A DNA stretch of 64,000 bases from JAZDFC01 sp043808235 (GTDB taxonomy: Bacteria; Bacteroidota; Ignavibacteria; Ignavibacteriales; Melioribacteraceae), in contig JAZDFC010000035.1 in assembly GCA_043808235.1 (NCBI GenBank), forward strand, positions 32,402 to 96,401. The letters run 5' to 3'. The notes beneath the pieces are model-generated. The model had not been told where the DNA came from. It was given only the letters and a program-made list of their open reading frames with translations, and made no database searches. The stretch's first letter is position 1, and each line of letters starts with the position of its first letter. A program made the translations under genes and the position numbers. Positions 44,022 through 54,009 of the stretch are shown piece by piece.

Positions 44022-46409
44022 TCATCTCTTCACATGTTCATCTAAAAGTGTTTTGGCGCGGGGTTTGAATAATGTATGAAAGATCAAATCGAGATAAGCC
44101 TCCATATCACCCTTATCCAATTCTGATGAGAATTTCCAGAAACCATAAAGTTTTGCAAGTGATATTAACCTATCTGCATATATTTTCCATGTATAACTTT
44201 CGGTTACCCGCTTAATTGCATTCTGTGAAATTGAGTTCCAAATATTTTTATCAGTTTTCATTTTACCAACAAATTTTACCAACATCTCCGTCGTTTCTAT
44301 TTCATTCACCGTATCGATGTGAAATCCATTAATTCCGTTATTGATTATTTCGAGGGGTCCGCCGTATTTAGTTGCAAAAACCGGCAGCCCGGAAATCATC
44401 GCTTCGAGCACTGTTAATCCGAACCCTTCAAACAATCCCGGTTGAACAAATATCCCTTTCCTATCTGCAACTACACGGTATACCTCGCCCGATTCATCTT
44501 TGGGTAATAGCTTTCCTATCCACCGAATTTTATCAGTCAATTTATATTTATTTATCAAGTCGTGCATTTGCTTTATCTGTTCTTTCTCTTCCGAATCTCT
44601 CGTATGCGACTCGTCAATTTTCCCCGCAATAATTATCAAGTTTGTATCGTTTTGTAATTCCGGACTTTCACCGAAACATTTTACCAAAAAAGTAATGTTT
44701 TTAATTCTATCAAGCCGGGCCATTGTGAAGATCGGAATTTTCCCGGGATCTTCCAGCTCGCCAACCGTATCGTTGTCGCAAACATTTTCGAACAAAAGTT
44801 TATTCAAACTTTCGATATTATCTTTCATGCGCTTTTCGTATTTGGTATACGGAAAAAATATTTTCTCGTTAACGCCGGGGGATACTATATTAAAATTGAT
44901 ATTAAACGGATTCACTCCGTTCAATACCCTGTATAATCCGGGCATTGTAAAATGTTTATAGGATTCATACTGCCCGATAGAATCTTCCGTCCCTGCTATC
45001 TCCTGGTATGTTGATGTCAACAGAAAATCAGCAGAATTGATTGCGATTAAATCCGCAGTGAACTGCATTGAAAAGTGATAAGACATTTCAAGTTCATGCC
45101 AATATAAAGCGCTAAATAAGTATTTACTTTTCTCGAGAGCATGAGCAATGCAGCACTGTGTTACCCGGAATTTTTTTGCTAGTAAATACGACACAAGGTT
45201 ACCATCGGAATAATTGCCGATTATTAGATCCGGTTTTCCTTCGAACTCGGCAGTTAATGCTGTATATGAATCTTCCGCAAATTCCTCAAGGTACGGCCAT
45301 ACTTCGAACCTCGATATCCATCTATCGGTTACACTCTTATTATGTTCCTTAAATGGCACGCGAAGTATCCATGAATTTTTTGTTCCGTATATTTTCTCGA
45401 GCCGTTGGTTGCATGTTGTTCCCCCGGCTTCAGGTATCAACCGCGTAAGAATTACAATCTTCGGCAAAACTTCAAGACCGGCGGCTTTCAACGATTCAAG
45501 CATAGATTTTTCCAATGCTTTAACCTGGTCCAATATATAGACGATCTGTCCGCCAGTATCAGGCAAACCGAGAACTCCCTCCTGTGCAAAATATCCGTGC
45601 GGCGAAATAATAGCGATCCTGGTAATCATCGAGATGCTCGTAATGAACTTTACCAACGCATTGTAATCCGGTGAATTGATTAGTTGATCCAATAAATTCA
45701 GGTTTTTTATTACCGAAACTGCATCTTTTCCTAATCCCTTCTCGAATCCCAAATTCTGCAATTTATGACGGAATTCTTCGAACGGAACCGCCGGCGGCAA
45801 TTGTTTCAACAGTTTAACGGCTTCATCAATTTTTGAATTCAATTGCACGGTATCTTTTATTCTTTCGTTTAAAAGCAATTGCTCATCTTTGATGTGATGT
45901 TTCCGGAGAAATTCAAATAAAATATTTTTCCACTTATCAATGTCGGTAAACATTTTACTTGATAAATATCGGTTAAGATATTCAAACCCGGCGCCGATAT
46001 ATTTTGTATCTCGAACCGCTGGCGATTTATCGTAAAATGGTTTGAAATTAAGTGTGAGAATATTGTTCGACACTTCTGGTTTTATAGCTGTTGCTTTTAT
46101 CGAAAGATATTCGCCGGGTTCAATTTTTTGGATGTAATATTCTTCGTAATTAATTTTATAAAACAAAGCGGAAGCGATTTTTTCGCGCACATCCATAAAA
46201 ATTGAATGATCGAGCGATATGGTCTCTTTTATCTTTTCGATGAATTGCTGCAATTCATTGTTTGTATATTTTTCGGTATGAATTTCGCGGCATATCGATT
46301 TAAGATCGCCGGTAATTAGTATTTTTTTATCGGAAGAACCGACGTGTTTTAAAAATGAGTAAAACTCGTTCGGGTATTTTTCCGAAAGGTAAATGATGCG
46401 ATCAGACAT
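44022..46409 (-). CDS. Sucrose synthase
   Basis: 795 residues from MSDRIIYLSEK at 46409, two bases after the SPS stop. Residues about 1-260 are the N-terminal regulatory region of sucrose synthases. The GT4 catalytic domain begins with SPHGYFAQEGVLGLPDTGGQ (the family signature) and contains the E-x7-E motif in LFEGFGLTVLEAMISG. The enzyme reversibly converts sucrose and UDP (or ADP) to fructose and NDP-glucose. Acting with the SPS-SPP and fructokinase genes upstream, it would let the cell store and reopen sucrose. All key motifs intact. Confidence 0.92.
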   Translation of the reverse strand: MSDRIIYLSEKYPNEFYSFLKHVGSSDKKILITGDLKSICREIHTEKYTNNELQQFIEKIKETISLDHSIFMDVREKIASALFYKINYEEYYIQKIEPGEYLSIKATAIKPEVSNNILTLNFKPFYDKSPAVRDTKYIGAGFEYLNRYLSSKMFTDIDKWKNILFEFLRKHHIKDEQLLLNERIKDTVQLNSKIDEAVKLLKQLPPAVPFEEFRHKLQNLGFEKGLGKDAVSVIKNLNLLDQLINSPDYNALVKFITSISMITRIAIISPHGYFAQEGVLGLPDTGGQIVYILDQVKALEKSMLESLKAAGLEVLPKIVILTRLIPEAGGTTCNQRLEKIYGTKNSWILRVPFKEHNKSVTDRWISRFEVWPYLEEFAEDSYTALTAEFEGKPDLIIGNYSDGNLVSYLLAKKFRVTQCCIAHALEKSKYLFSALYWHELEMSYHFSMQFTADLIAINSADFLLTSTYQEIAGTEDSIGQYESYKHFTMPGLYRVLNGVNPFNINFNIVSPGVNEKIFFPYTKYEKRMKDNIESLNKLLFENVCDNDTVGELEDPGKIPIFTMARLDRIKNITFLVKCFGESPELQNDTNLIIIAGKIDESHTRDSEEKEQIKQMHDLINKYKLTDKIRWIGKLLPKDESGEVYRVVADRKGIFVQPGLFEGFGLTVLEAMISGLPVFATKYGGPLEIINNGINGFHIDTVNEIETTEMLVKFVGKMKTDKNIWNSISQNAIKRVTESYTWKIYADRLISLAKLYGFWKFSSELDKGDMEAYLDLIFHTLFKPRAKTLLDEHVKR

Positions 46410-46411
46410 AA

Positions 46412-48568
46412 TTAATCCTCCCAAAAATTATAATAATTACTTCCTTCTATTATTCCGCCTGCATAAGAATTCTTTGCAAAATAAATTTTTCTTTTACCTT
46501 TTAGCTTTTCCAATTCCGACGAATAATTCCCAACCACAACGCCGAGCATTTCACCGGTTAACATATCCTCATCGTTCCCCGAATCACCTGCAACTAAAAT
46601 TGATTCATATGGAATATTCCAACGATAACTTAAATAGCGTACTGCTCTTCCCTTACTTGCGCGGAAAGGTAGTATATCTAGAAACATATCGTGACTAATA
46701 ATTACGTTAGCTTTTATTTTATTTTCAATTAACCGATTTTTTACTAATTGAATTTTTTCTATATCGTCTTCAACGTAATAAGCAATCTTGAATTTTCGCT
46801 GATTAGTTAGTTCCTGTAATTTTAAGAAAGGGAAATCTTTCAGTAATTTCATTATTAACTGTGGTTTCCATTGATATGATATATGAGCATCCCATCCTGT
46901 ACCGTAAATATATTCATAATCGCTCTTATAATAAATCTCCGAACCTACAGCTGAAATGATTATGTCCGGCAGAATGAAGTTTTTCTCCTTAAATATTTCC
47001 TTTGCCGAATCGATATGCCTTCCGGTAGCAACACAAAATCCGATTTTTTGATTCATTGATTTTAATAATTTTTGTATCTCAGTTTCCGAATCCGAATCAC
47101 CGAACAATGTGTCATCGATATCCGCCACTAACAGTTTTTTATAATTAAAAAATCTCTTTCCCGTATCGGTTAATATTTTCTTATAATCTTCTTTGGAAAC
47201 CAATTCATTCATAATTTTAATATATTTTAATGTGTGCGCTTCCCACGAATAAAAATGTTTGATCTTATTGATTCCGTCTAATGAGTACCGATCCCAGAGA
47301 CTTTCGTTATTTAATATATTCAAGATGCTTCTCGAAATTTCATCGGTGTTATTAACATCGATCATCTCACCATTTTCAAGATTGGTAATAATATCTCTCG
47401 GACCACCGTGATTTGTAGCCACTACAGGCAGCCCGCTTGAAGCGGCCTCGAGTATTGTTAGTCCGAAATTCTCAACAAACGCCGCATTCACAAGAATCCC
47501 CCGAGTCTCGGCTGCAATACGATATAATTCGGGAACTTCATATTCAAAATCATGGCTCTTCGGGATTGCCATTTTTCCATAAAGATTGTACTTGTCCATC
47601 AGCAATAAAATTTCGGTCAATGCTTCCTTTTCCACATCCGGCATCTGCGATATGTCTTTTCTTAAACCGGCAAAAATTGCGAGGTTTGCTTTTTTTTGAA
47701 GTTCACAGCTTTCACCGTAGGCCTTTATTAAACCGCTTATATTTTTCCTTTTATCCGGACGGCTGATTGCGAGTATAATTGGCTTGTACATATTTGTAAA
47801 AAACTTCCATAGTTCATCTCTAATTCCGTCACGTATTTTTTGAGATTCTTCATCCCATTCTCTCTTTTCATTAAACGGGTGAAATTTCTCGAGATTGATA
47901 CCCGGCGGGATTAATACAAATTTGTTTCTTGAGAAATTTTGATATGCCGAATATTGTTCATCAATTTCATGATTTGTACTTGCAATAATTTGATCTGCAT
48001 AAAAGAGAACTGACTCCTCTGCTTCAATTCTTTTCGACATTTTAAATCGTTTTTCTATCTCCTCATTAGATAATCCTTGTATAAATAAATTATTTCGCTT
48101 ATTTACACCAAGAGAATGCGAAGTATGAATTAGAGGGATACCGAAAAACTTTGTTAATTCGGTGCAAACATAACCGGCATCGGCATAATGACTGTGAATA
48201 ATATCGGGCAGCCTTCCTTTTGATTTAATATATTTTATAGATTTGTCAACGAATTCTTCGAGATGATTCCACAACATTTCTTTTTTAATGTACTTGCCAC
48301 CCCCGCAACCTATTCGAATTATTTTTAGTTTTTCATTTACAATTTCTACCAACATGGAATAATCGGGTGAGATTTCTTTATCGTTGATGTAGCGGGTTAC
48401 GATTTCGACTTCTTCAATCTCATCGCAACGGCTTAATTGATTTGCGAGTTCGTAAACATATTTTGTCTGTCCGCCTGTATCCGAATCCCTACCGAGTTCG
48501 AGATTCGTTCCTCTAATTAGTCCGTGAATATTGTAGAGCTGAATATATATTCCTTTTTTAACTGTCAT
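46412..48568 (-). CDS. Sucrose-phosphate synthase fused to sucrose-phosphate phosphatase
   Basis: 718 residues from MTVKKGIYIQLYN at 48568, overlapping the fructokinase 3' end by 11 bases. Domain 1 (about 1-455) is a GT4 SPS: DSDTGGQTKYVYELANQL, HSHYADAG, HTSHSLG and E-x7-E in ENFGLTILEAASSG; it makes sucrose 6-phosphate from UDP-glucose and fructose 6-phosphate. Domain 2 (about 475-718) is a HAD phosphatase, with nucleophile Asp in LLVADIDDTLFG and the metal motif VAGDSGNDEDM, removing the phosphate. Both domains look active, as in cyanobacterial bidomain SPS. Confidence 0.92.
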   Translation of the reverse strand: MTVKKGIYIQLYNIHGLIRGTNLELGRDSDTGGQTKYVYELANQLSRCDEIEEVEIVTRYINDKEISPDYSMLVEIVNEKLKIIRIGCGGGKYIKKEMLWNHLEEFVDKSIKYIKSKGRLPDIIHSHYADAGYVCTELTKFFGIPLIHTSHSLGVNKRNNLFIQGLSNEEIEKRFKMSKRIEAEESVLFYADQIIASTNHEIDEQYSAYQNFSRNKFVLIPPGINLEKFHPFNEKREWDEESQKIRDGIRDELWKFFTNMYKPIILAISRPDKRKNISGLIKAYGESCELQKKANLAIFAGLRKDISQMPDVEKEALTEILLLMDKYNLYGKMAIPKSHDFEYEVPELYRIAAETRGILVNAAFVENFGLTILEAASSGLPVVATNHGGPRDIITNLENGEMIDVNNTDEISRSILNILNNESLWDRYSLDGINKIKHFYSWEAHTLKYIKIMNELVSKEDYKKILTDTGKRFFNYKKLLVADIDDTLFGDSDSETEIQKLLKSMNQKIGFCVATGRHIDSAKEIFKEKNFILPDIIISAVGSEIYYKSDYEYIYGTGWDAHISYQWKPQLIMKLLKDFPFLKLQELTNQRKFKIAYYVEDDIEKIQLVKNRLIENKIKANVIISHDMFLDILPFRASKGRAVRYLSYRWNIPYESILVAGDSGNDEDMLTGEMLGVVVGNYSSELEKLKGKRKIYFAKNSYAGGIIEGSNYYNFWED

Positions 48569-49457
48569 TTTCAAATTCTCTTTTAAATTTATTGTACAAA
48601 GAGTCATCCAATGGTATTGCCCCTTCCGTTTGGCAAATACCGGCAGCAAACTCGTTTGCGAGCTTGTTTATTTTTTCCAATTCCATACTTCCAAGATAAC
48701 CAAGACATAAAACCGCAGCGAAGGCATCGCCCGCTCCAACCGTGTCGATTACTGATGTGGATTTGGATTTATAATGGTTTTCCTCATTACCTAAATGGAG
48801 GTAAGCGCCTTCTTCACCTAACGTTACCGCTATAAGTTTGATGTTGTATTTGTTCATTAATTGATTCACGGCAATCTTTCTATCCGGAGACAAAATAAGA
48901 ATTTTTATCAATTTATCAAGTTCTTCGGCATTTAATTTAATTACATCGCAAACATGCAGCGCTTCTTCAATCATCTCTTTCGAAAAGAAATCATGACGCA
49001 AATTCACATCGCAAAAATATTTTATGTTTTTGTCCTTCAATGATTTCATTGTATTCCGGGAAATTTCACTTCGCTGCGCAAGTGTTCCGAAATAAAGTAA
49101 GTCCGTTTTGTTTTCGACAAGATCAATCGTCTTTTCATCAGCTCTCAAATAATCGTAACAACATTCCGAAGATATTTTGAATGAGGGAGTTTTGTCTTCC
49201 TTTATTTTTACCTGAACTGTTCCGGTTGGATGTTCAATATCGACGGATATATATTCAGTTGGGAATCCTTTTGAATTTAGGAAATCAAGAATCTCTTTCC
49301 CGTATTCATCACTGCCGATACTCGAAATAAAATTCCCCGCACCGGAAAGTTTCCAAATATGATAAATAAAATTGAACGGCGCTCCGCCCAATCTTTTTCT
49401 ATCGGGATAAACATCCCATAATATTTCGCCGATGGCTGTGATTCTTGGTGTTGACAT
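48558..49457 (-). CDS. Fructokinase, PfkB family
   Basis: 299 residues. N-terminal GEILWDVYPD and RLGGAPFNF are fructokinase hallmarks, and the catalytic base and anion hole are in DTVGAGDAFAAVLCLGYL near 240. It phosphorylates fructose released by sucrose synthase to fructose 6-phosphate, which is also the SPS substrate. It is the first gene of the three-gene sucrose operon. Confidence 0.9.
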   Translation of the reverse strand: MSTPRITAIGEILWDVYPDRKRLGGAPFNFIYHIWKLSGAGNFISSIGSDEYGKEILDFLNSKGFPTEYISVDIEHPTGTVQVKIKEDKTPSFKISSECCYDYLRADEKTIDLVENKTDLLYFGTLAQRSEISRNTMKSLKDKNIKYFCDVNLRHDFFSKEMIEEALHVCDVIKLNAEELDKLIKILILSPDRKIAVNQLMNKYNIKLIAVTLGEEGAYLHLGNEENHYKSKSTSVIDTVGAGDAFAAVLCLGYLGSMELEKINKLANEFAAGICQTEGAIPLDDSLYNKFKREFENDS

Positions 49458-49709
49458 AGTTATAATATTTGTTGTGAAATCGTAACACTAAAATAACAAA
49501 ATATTAATTTGACTGCGATTCTTGTTACTAGTTTCTGGATGCTTGATAAACGCATCGCAAGAATTAAAAATTATTTGTTATTTGATATTTGATATTTAAT
49601 CCGGGGTGGTATAATTAAATGACTTTAAACCGGACTGATTATTTTCGTATTTTTTGCGGCGGTTTATTAATTATTTTCCAAACACTTATTACAATTTTTC
49701 GGATTTACA

Positions 49710-51083
49710 ATGAGCGATAAATCAAATGCTGCTGCCCTTAAAAGGACTTCATTAATCGAGAATTTAAAAACCTACGGCGATAAATTGGAGGGATTTTTGA
49801 GTAAAACGAAACTTCCCCCATTCTTCCGTAACAAATTTGTTTTGGTAGGAATCGTCCTCCTAATTTTAATTTTGATATTTGTTGTGATTGGAAATTTGGG
49901 CAGCGATGATTTGAAAATCCCAACCTACGAGGTGAAAAAAGAAAATTTCATTGTTTCAATCACAGAGAGCGGAGAAATCCGCGCCAAGCAGTCAATAACA
50001 GTTTCAGCTCCGAGAATCAGGGGGAACCTTAAAATCGTATATCTAATTCCCGAAGGCACTTATGTAAAAGCCGGCGATGTGGTTGTGAAATTCGATCCAT
50101 CGGAGGCCTTAACTAAATTGAAGGATGCCGAAGCGCAACTTGAAATGTCGCAATCCGAAAAAGAAAAATTACTCGCGAATCATAAATCATCAATCGCGCA
50201 AATGGAATCGCAGTTAAAGAGTGCAGAATTGAGTTATGAATTATCAAAACTCAACCTCGAACAAATGAAATTCGAAGCCGAAATTAAACAACACGAGGCA
50301 AAACTCCAGCATCAGAAAAACGAATTAAGTTTTGCACAAACGAAACAAGAATACGAATCGCGGAAAATTATTCAGCAGTCCGAATTGAATAAAATGGATA
50401 TTGAGATTAAACAGAAACGGAATGAACTCGACCGGGCACAGGCCGAACTTGAATCGTTAACTTTGAGTGCACCGGCAGAGGGACTTGCAGTTTATGAAAT
50501 GAATTGGTCTAATAACGGGAGAAAATATACTGTCGGCGATACACCCTGGGGAGGTGCGCCGATTATATCATTGCCCGACCTTTCGAAGATGGAAAGTTTA
50601 ACAAATGTAAATGAGGTTGACGTAAGCAAAATAAAAACCGGTCAAAAAGTTTTGGTAAAACTTGACGCTTTCCAGGACAGCACTTTTCACGGAACAATTT
50701 CCAGTGTAGGAACCCTTGGACGGAAGAAGAATGATCAGAGCAATATCAATGTATTTGATATTACTGTGGACATCTCGGAAAAATCTGCAATATTAAAACC
50801 GGGCATGACGACAAGCAACAAAATGGTAATTGACGAAATCCCCAATACTCTTTTTATTCCGCAGGAATCTATCTTTGAAAAGAACGGGAAAAATGTTGTC
50901 TATATTCAAAACGGATCGTCGTTTGAAGAAATAGAAGTGAATACCGGAAGCAAAGGAGAGGATTACATTGTTATTACGAAGGGAATCAAGGACGGCGATG
51001 TTGTAGCATTGATCGATCCTACAATTGAGAGAAAGGATAAACAAACAGACACAGATAAGGTAGAACTGCCGGGCAGGAATTAG
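49710..51083 (+). CDS. MacA/HlyD-type periplasmic adaptor
   Basis: 457 residues. A cytoplasmic N-terminus of about 45 residues precedes one transmembrane helix (FVLVGIVLLILILIFVVIG). The barrel-sandwich halves flank a long coiled-coil hairpin (about 140-250, with SQSEKEKLLANHKSS and IKQKRNELDRAQAELESL). A beta-barrel domain follows. It would connect an ABC permease to TolC. The permease gene starts two bases after its stop. Confidence 0.87.
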   Translation: MSDKSNAAALKRTSLIENLKTYGDKLEGFLSKTKLPPFFRNKFVLVGIVLLILILIFVVIGNLGSDDLKIPTYEVKKENFIVSITESGEIRAKQSITVSAPRIRGNLKIVYLIPEGTYVKAGDVVVKFDPSEALTKLKDAEAQLEMSQSEKEKLLANHKSSIAQMESQLKSAELSYELSKLNLEQMKFEAEIKQHEAKLQHQKNELSFAQTKQEYESRKIIQQSELNKMDIEIKQKRNELDRAQAELESLTLSAPAEGLAVYEMNWSNNGRKYTVGDTPWGGAPIISLPDLSKMESLTNVNEVDVSKIKTGQKVLVKLDAFQDSTFHGTISSVGTLGRKKNDQSNINVFDITVDISEKSAILKPGMTTSNKMVIDEIPNTLFIPQESIFEKNGKNVVYIQNGSSFEEIEVNTGSKGEDYIVITKGIKDGDVVALIDPTIERKDKQTDTDKVELPGRN

Positions 51084-51084
51084 T

Positions 51085-52386
51085 ATGCTGAACAAAGAAA
51101 ATTTGATTATCGGTTTTGTTGAACTGCGCGCAAATAAAATGCGCACATTTTTAACGATGCTCGGAATTGTGTTCGGAGTAGGCGCTGTTATCGGGATGCT
51201 CTCAATCGGGGAAGGCGCACGGCAAGAAACCCTCGAGCAAATTGAACTTCTCGGCACCAATAATATTATTATAAACAAAGTTGAACTCCCCAAAACAGGA
51301 GAAACCGAGAAAGTAAATTTCTCACCCGGGCTTAATATCAAGGATGCAAATTCCATCTCGGTGATAAATCCTTATGTAGAATATGTAACGCCTCAGCGGT
51401 CTTATTCATTGAATGTCTCGTACAAATCCAAACTTTCGATCATGAACATTATTGGTACAACCGAGAACTACCCGCAGACATTTAATTCAACAATAACGGA
51501 GGGAATGTTCTTCCAAAAAAAACATATGGACGGTTATGCGAATGTCTGCGTAATCGGTTACGGTGTAAAAGAAGAATTTTTTCGATTCGAAGACCCTGTT
51601 AACAAACAAATAAAGATTAACGATATGTGGTTCAAAGTAATTGGAGTGCTTTCACCCAAAAATGTTACTAACACGGGCATTGAGAAATTGGGGCTTCGCG
51701 ATTTCAACAATGATATCTACATTCCATTTACAACGATGTCGTATAAACTTACTCCCCCGCTTGCAGAACAGAGCCAGTTTAGCGGCATGGTGATTTTCAT
51801 AGGAAGCTTCGGATCGGGGGCAACAACCTACGACCGCTCGTCGGTTGATCAATTAACAGTAAAAATAAAAGACAATGAATTAATAAAAGAAGCGGCTGAG
51901 TTGACCGAACGTATAATGAAGAGAAAACATTTTAATACTAAGGATTATGAAGTTGTGATTCCCGAAGCACTGCTTGAGCAGAAACAAAAAACACAAAAGA
52001 TTTTTAACGTGGTGATGGGAGCTATTGCCGGCATTTCACTGCTCGTCGGCGGAATCGGGATTATGAATATAATGCTCGCCAATATTCTTGAGCGAACTCG
52101 CGAAATCGGAATACGACGCGCGGTGGGTGCAACAAGAAAAGATATCCTCAATCAATTCATGTATGAAGCAATGATTATAAGCATCGCCGGCGGAATTACC
52201 GGTATCGCTATCGGATTTTTAATTACATCTTTGATTACTTCATATGCTGAGTGGCGGACAATTATTACACCGTTTTCAATTTTACTTGCTTTCATAGTAT
52301 CAGTGTGTGTGGGATTAATTTTTGGAATATATCCGGCAAAAAAAGCTGCGGATAAAGATCCGATTGAATCGCTTCGTTATGAATAA
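51085..52386 (+). CDS. MacB/FtsX-type ABC permease without ATPase domain
   Basis: 433 residues. TM1 near 16-38 (MRTFLTMLGIVFGVGAVIGM), a large periplasmic MacB_PCD domain (about 45-280), then three C-terminal helices with GGIGIMNIMLANILERTREIGIRRAVGATRKDI, the coupling-helix signature, and a KAADKDPIESLRYE end. Unlike MacB, there is no N-terminal ATPase, and no ATPase gene lies next to it. The partner must be encoded elsewhere. Likely substrates are lipoproteins, peptides or drugs. Confidence 0.88.
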   Translation: MLNKENLIIGFVELRANKMRTFLTMLGIVFGVGAVIGMLSIGEGARQETLEQIELLGTNNIIINKVELPKTGETEKVNFSPGLNIKDANSISVINPYVEYVTPQRSYSLNVSYKSKLSIMNIIGTTENYPQTFNSTITEGMFFQKKHMDGYANVCVIGYGVKEEFFRFEDPVNKQIKINDMWFKVIGVLSPKNVTNTGIEKLGLRDFNNDIYIPFTTMSYKLTPPLAEQSQFSGMVIFIGSFGSGATTYDRSSVDQLTVKIKDNELIKEAAELTERIMKRKHFNTKDYEVVIPEALLEQKQKTQKIFNVVMGAIAGISLLVGGIGIMNIMLANILERTREIGIRRAVGATRKDILNQFMYEAMIISIAGGITGIAIGFLITSLITSYAEWRTIITPFSILLAFIVSVCVGLIFGIYPAKKAADKDPIESLRYE

Positions 52387-52426
52387 TTTTTTTTATATAA
52401 CTTTATACACACTAAATACTTTGCAT

Positions 52427-52510
52427 GGCAGTCATGGTCCACACCATGACTGGAATAATATTTTTTATAAATCTCAATTATTCTCTGTCACGGAATGGTC
52501 CGTGACAGCC
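52427..52510. repeat. Paired palindromes between the permease and TolC genes
   Basis: CAGTCATGGTCC with ACACCATGACTG (52429-52452), and CTGTCACGGAATGG with TCCGTGACAG (52485-52508), each form a hairpin. The outer arms are also partly complementary. It lies inside a likely operon, so it could act as a processing or attenuation point or be a mobile repeat. Confidence 0.65.
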
Positions 52511-52578
52511 AAGTCAAATAAAAAAAACGATTGCTATAGAACACTATCCGAAAAATATTTTCGTCAAAGGAACGGATT

Positions 52579-54009
52579 ATGAGACAAATAGTTTTTTCCC
52601 TCTTGTTAATTTTATCATTCGGAACAACGTCCGCGCAAAATATTTTAACTCTCGAAGAATCTATTAAAATCGCTATGGGAGAAAGCTACAGCATCAAGGC
52701 TGCACAATTCTCTCTCGAAGGTTCGAAGAAAAATCTCGAAGCGGTTAAATTGGGACTGCGCTCTTCAGTCGATCTTGAATTCGATCTGCCAAATTATTCC
52801 CGTTCACTTACGAGCGAATTTAATACAGCTACCGGCAGCGAGCAATTTTTTAAATTCGGTTCCACCAAATACGAGAGCCGGCTCTCAATCAATCAGCCGA
52901 TAATTTATACGAATGGAACCATTTCAATTTTCGGTTCACTTTTCAAACGGGATCAATTCAGTGAGATCACCGGCGACTCGCGTGACTTTTATTCTAATCT
53001 TGGAATTCGTCTTCGGCAGCCGTTGTTTGTATTTAATTCACAAATGGCAAACCTTGAGAGAGCCGAAATTAATCTTGAAAAATCAGAACGTAACTACACA
53101 CAAGCCGAAAGAGAAATAATTTACAACGTTACCGTCGGATTTTTCTCATTATACCAGGCAAAAAAGAACGTAGAGATTGCTGAGGAAAAAGTTAAGCAAA
53201 ATGAAATCTCATATGAGACAGCCTCGAACAAATTCAAAGCGGGATTAATAGCAGAAGTGGAAGCTCTGCAATTGGAAGTTGATTTAGCTTCGAGCAGAAA
53301 TGAATTGTTGAATGCGCAATCTTCTTACCAGGAAACGAACAATAATTTCAAATTATTGATTGGTATTAACCTCGACGAAAGTATTGATGTTGTTGCTCAG
53401 CTTGATTATAAACCGGTTGAGATTAATTTGAATAAAGCAATTGAAAATGCGCTGCAAATCCGTTCCGAATTGTTGAACGCACAGTCGGATATTTACCTTG
53501 CTGAACTGAATGTAGATGAAGTAGATTCGCGGACAGCTATCAAGGCGGAACTGAATGCAAACTATGGAATTAATAAAAATGACGATGAATTCAACAAAGT
53601 CTTTAACGAGTTCGCCGATACAAGAAGCGTAACATTTACAGTATCAGTACCGGTTTTCGATTGGGGAAAAAATGCCCGGGAGGTTGAGGCGGCAGAAGCA
53701 GATTACAGTTTACGATTGCTCGACGTCGAGAATTTAAAGGAGACGATCAAAAACGAAATAATAACCTCAGTAAATCGAGTCAATTCTGCAAAGGCAAGAG
53801 TAGATGTTCTCAGTAAAACTGTTGAGGTTGCAGAAAAAAGTTATTCAATCACTCTCGAAAGATTTAAAGCCGGTACCATCACCAGTTTCGATTTGAGTCA
53901 AATGCAGCTCCGGTTAACTGATGCAAGACAATCAAGTTTGAATGCGTTAGTGGATTATAAAGTTGCGCTTGCCGATCTCGAAAAGAAATCGTTTTTGAAA
54001 TTTGAGTAG
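52579..54009 (+). CDS. TolC-family outer membrane protein
   Basis: 476 residues. Signal peptide at 1-20 (ends TTSAQ). A TolC-type start (LTLEESIKIAMGESYSIKAA) and two helical repeats follow, ending with DLSQMQLRLTDARQSSLNALVDYKVA. It is the exit channel for the MacA-like adaptor and permease upstream, separated from the permease gene by the palindromic repeat at 52427-52510. Confidence 0.88.
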   Translation: MRQIVFSLLLILSFGTTSAQNILTLEESIKIAMGESYSIKAAQFSLEGSKKNLEAVKLGLRSSVDLEFDLPNYSRSLTSEFNTATGSEQFFKFGSTKYESRLSINQPIIYTNGTISIFGSLFKRDQFSEITGDSRDFYSNLGIRLRQPLFVFNSQMANLERAEINLEKSERNYTQAEREIIYNVTVGFFSLYQAKKNVEIAEEKVKQNEISYETASNKFKAGLIAEVEALQLEVDLASSRNELLNAQSSYQETNNNFKLLIGINLDESIDVVAQLDYKPVEINLNKAIENALQIRSELLNAQSDIYLAELNVDEVDSRTAIKAELNANYGINKNDDEFNKVFNEFADTRSVTFTVSVPVFDWGKNAREVEAAEADYSLRLLDVENLKETIKNEIITSVNRVNSAKARVDVLSKTVEVAEKSYSITLERFKAGTITSFDLSQMQLRLTDARQSSLNALVDYKVALADLEKKSFLKFE

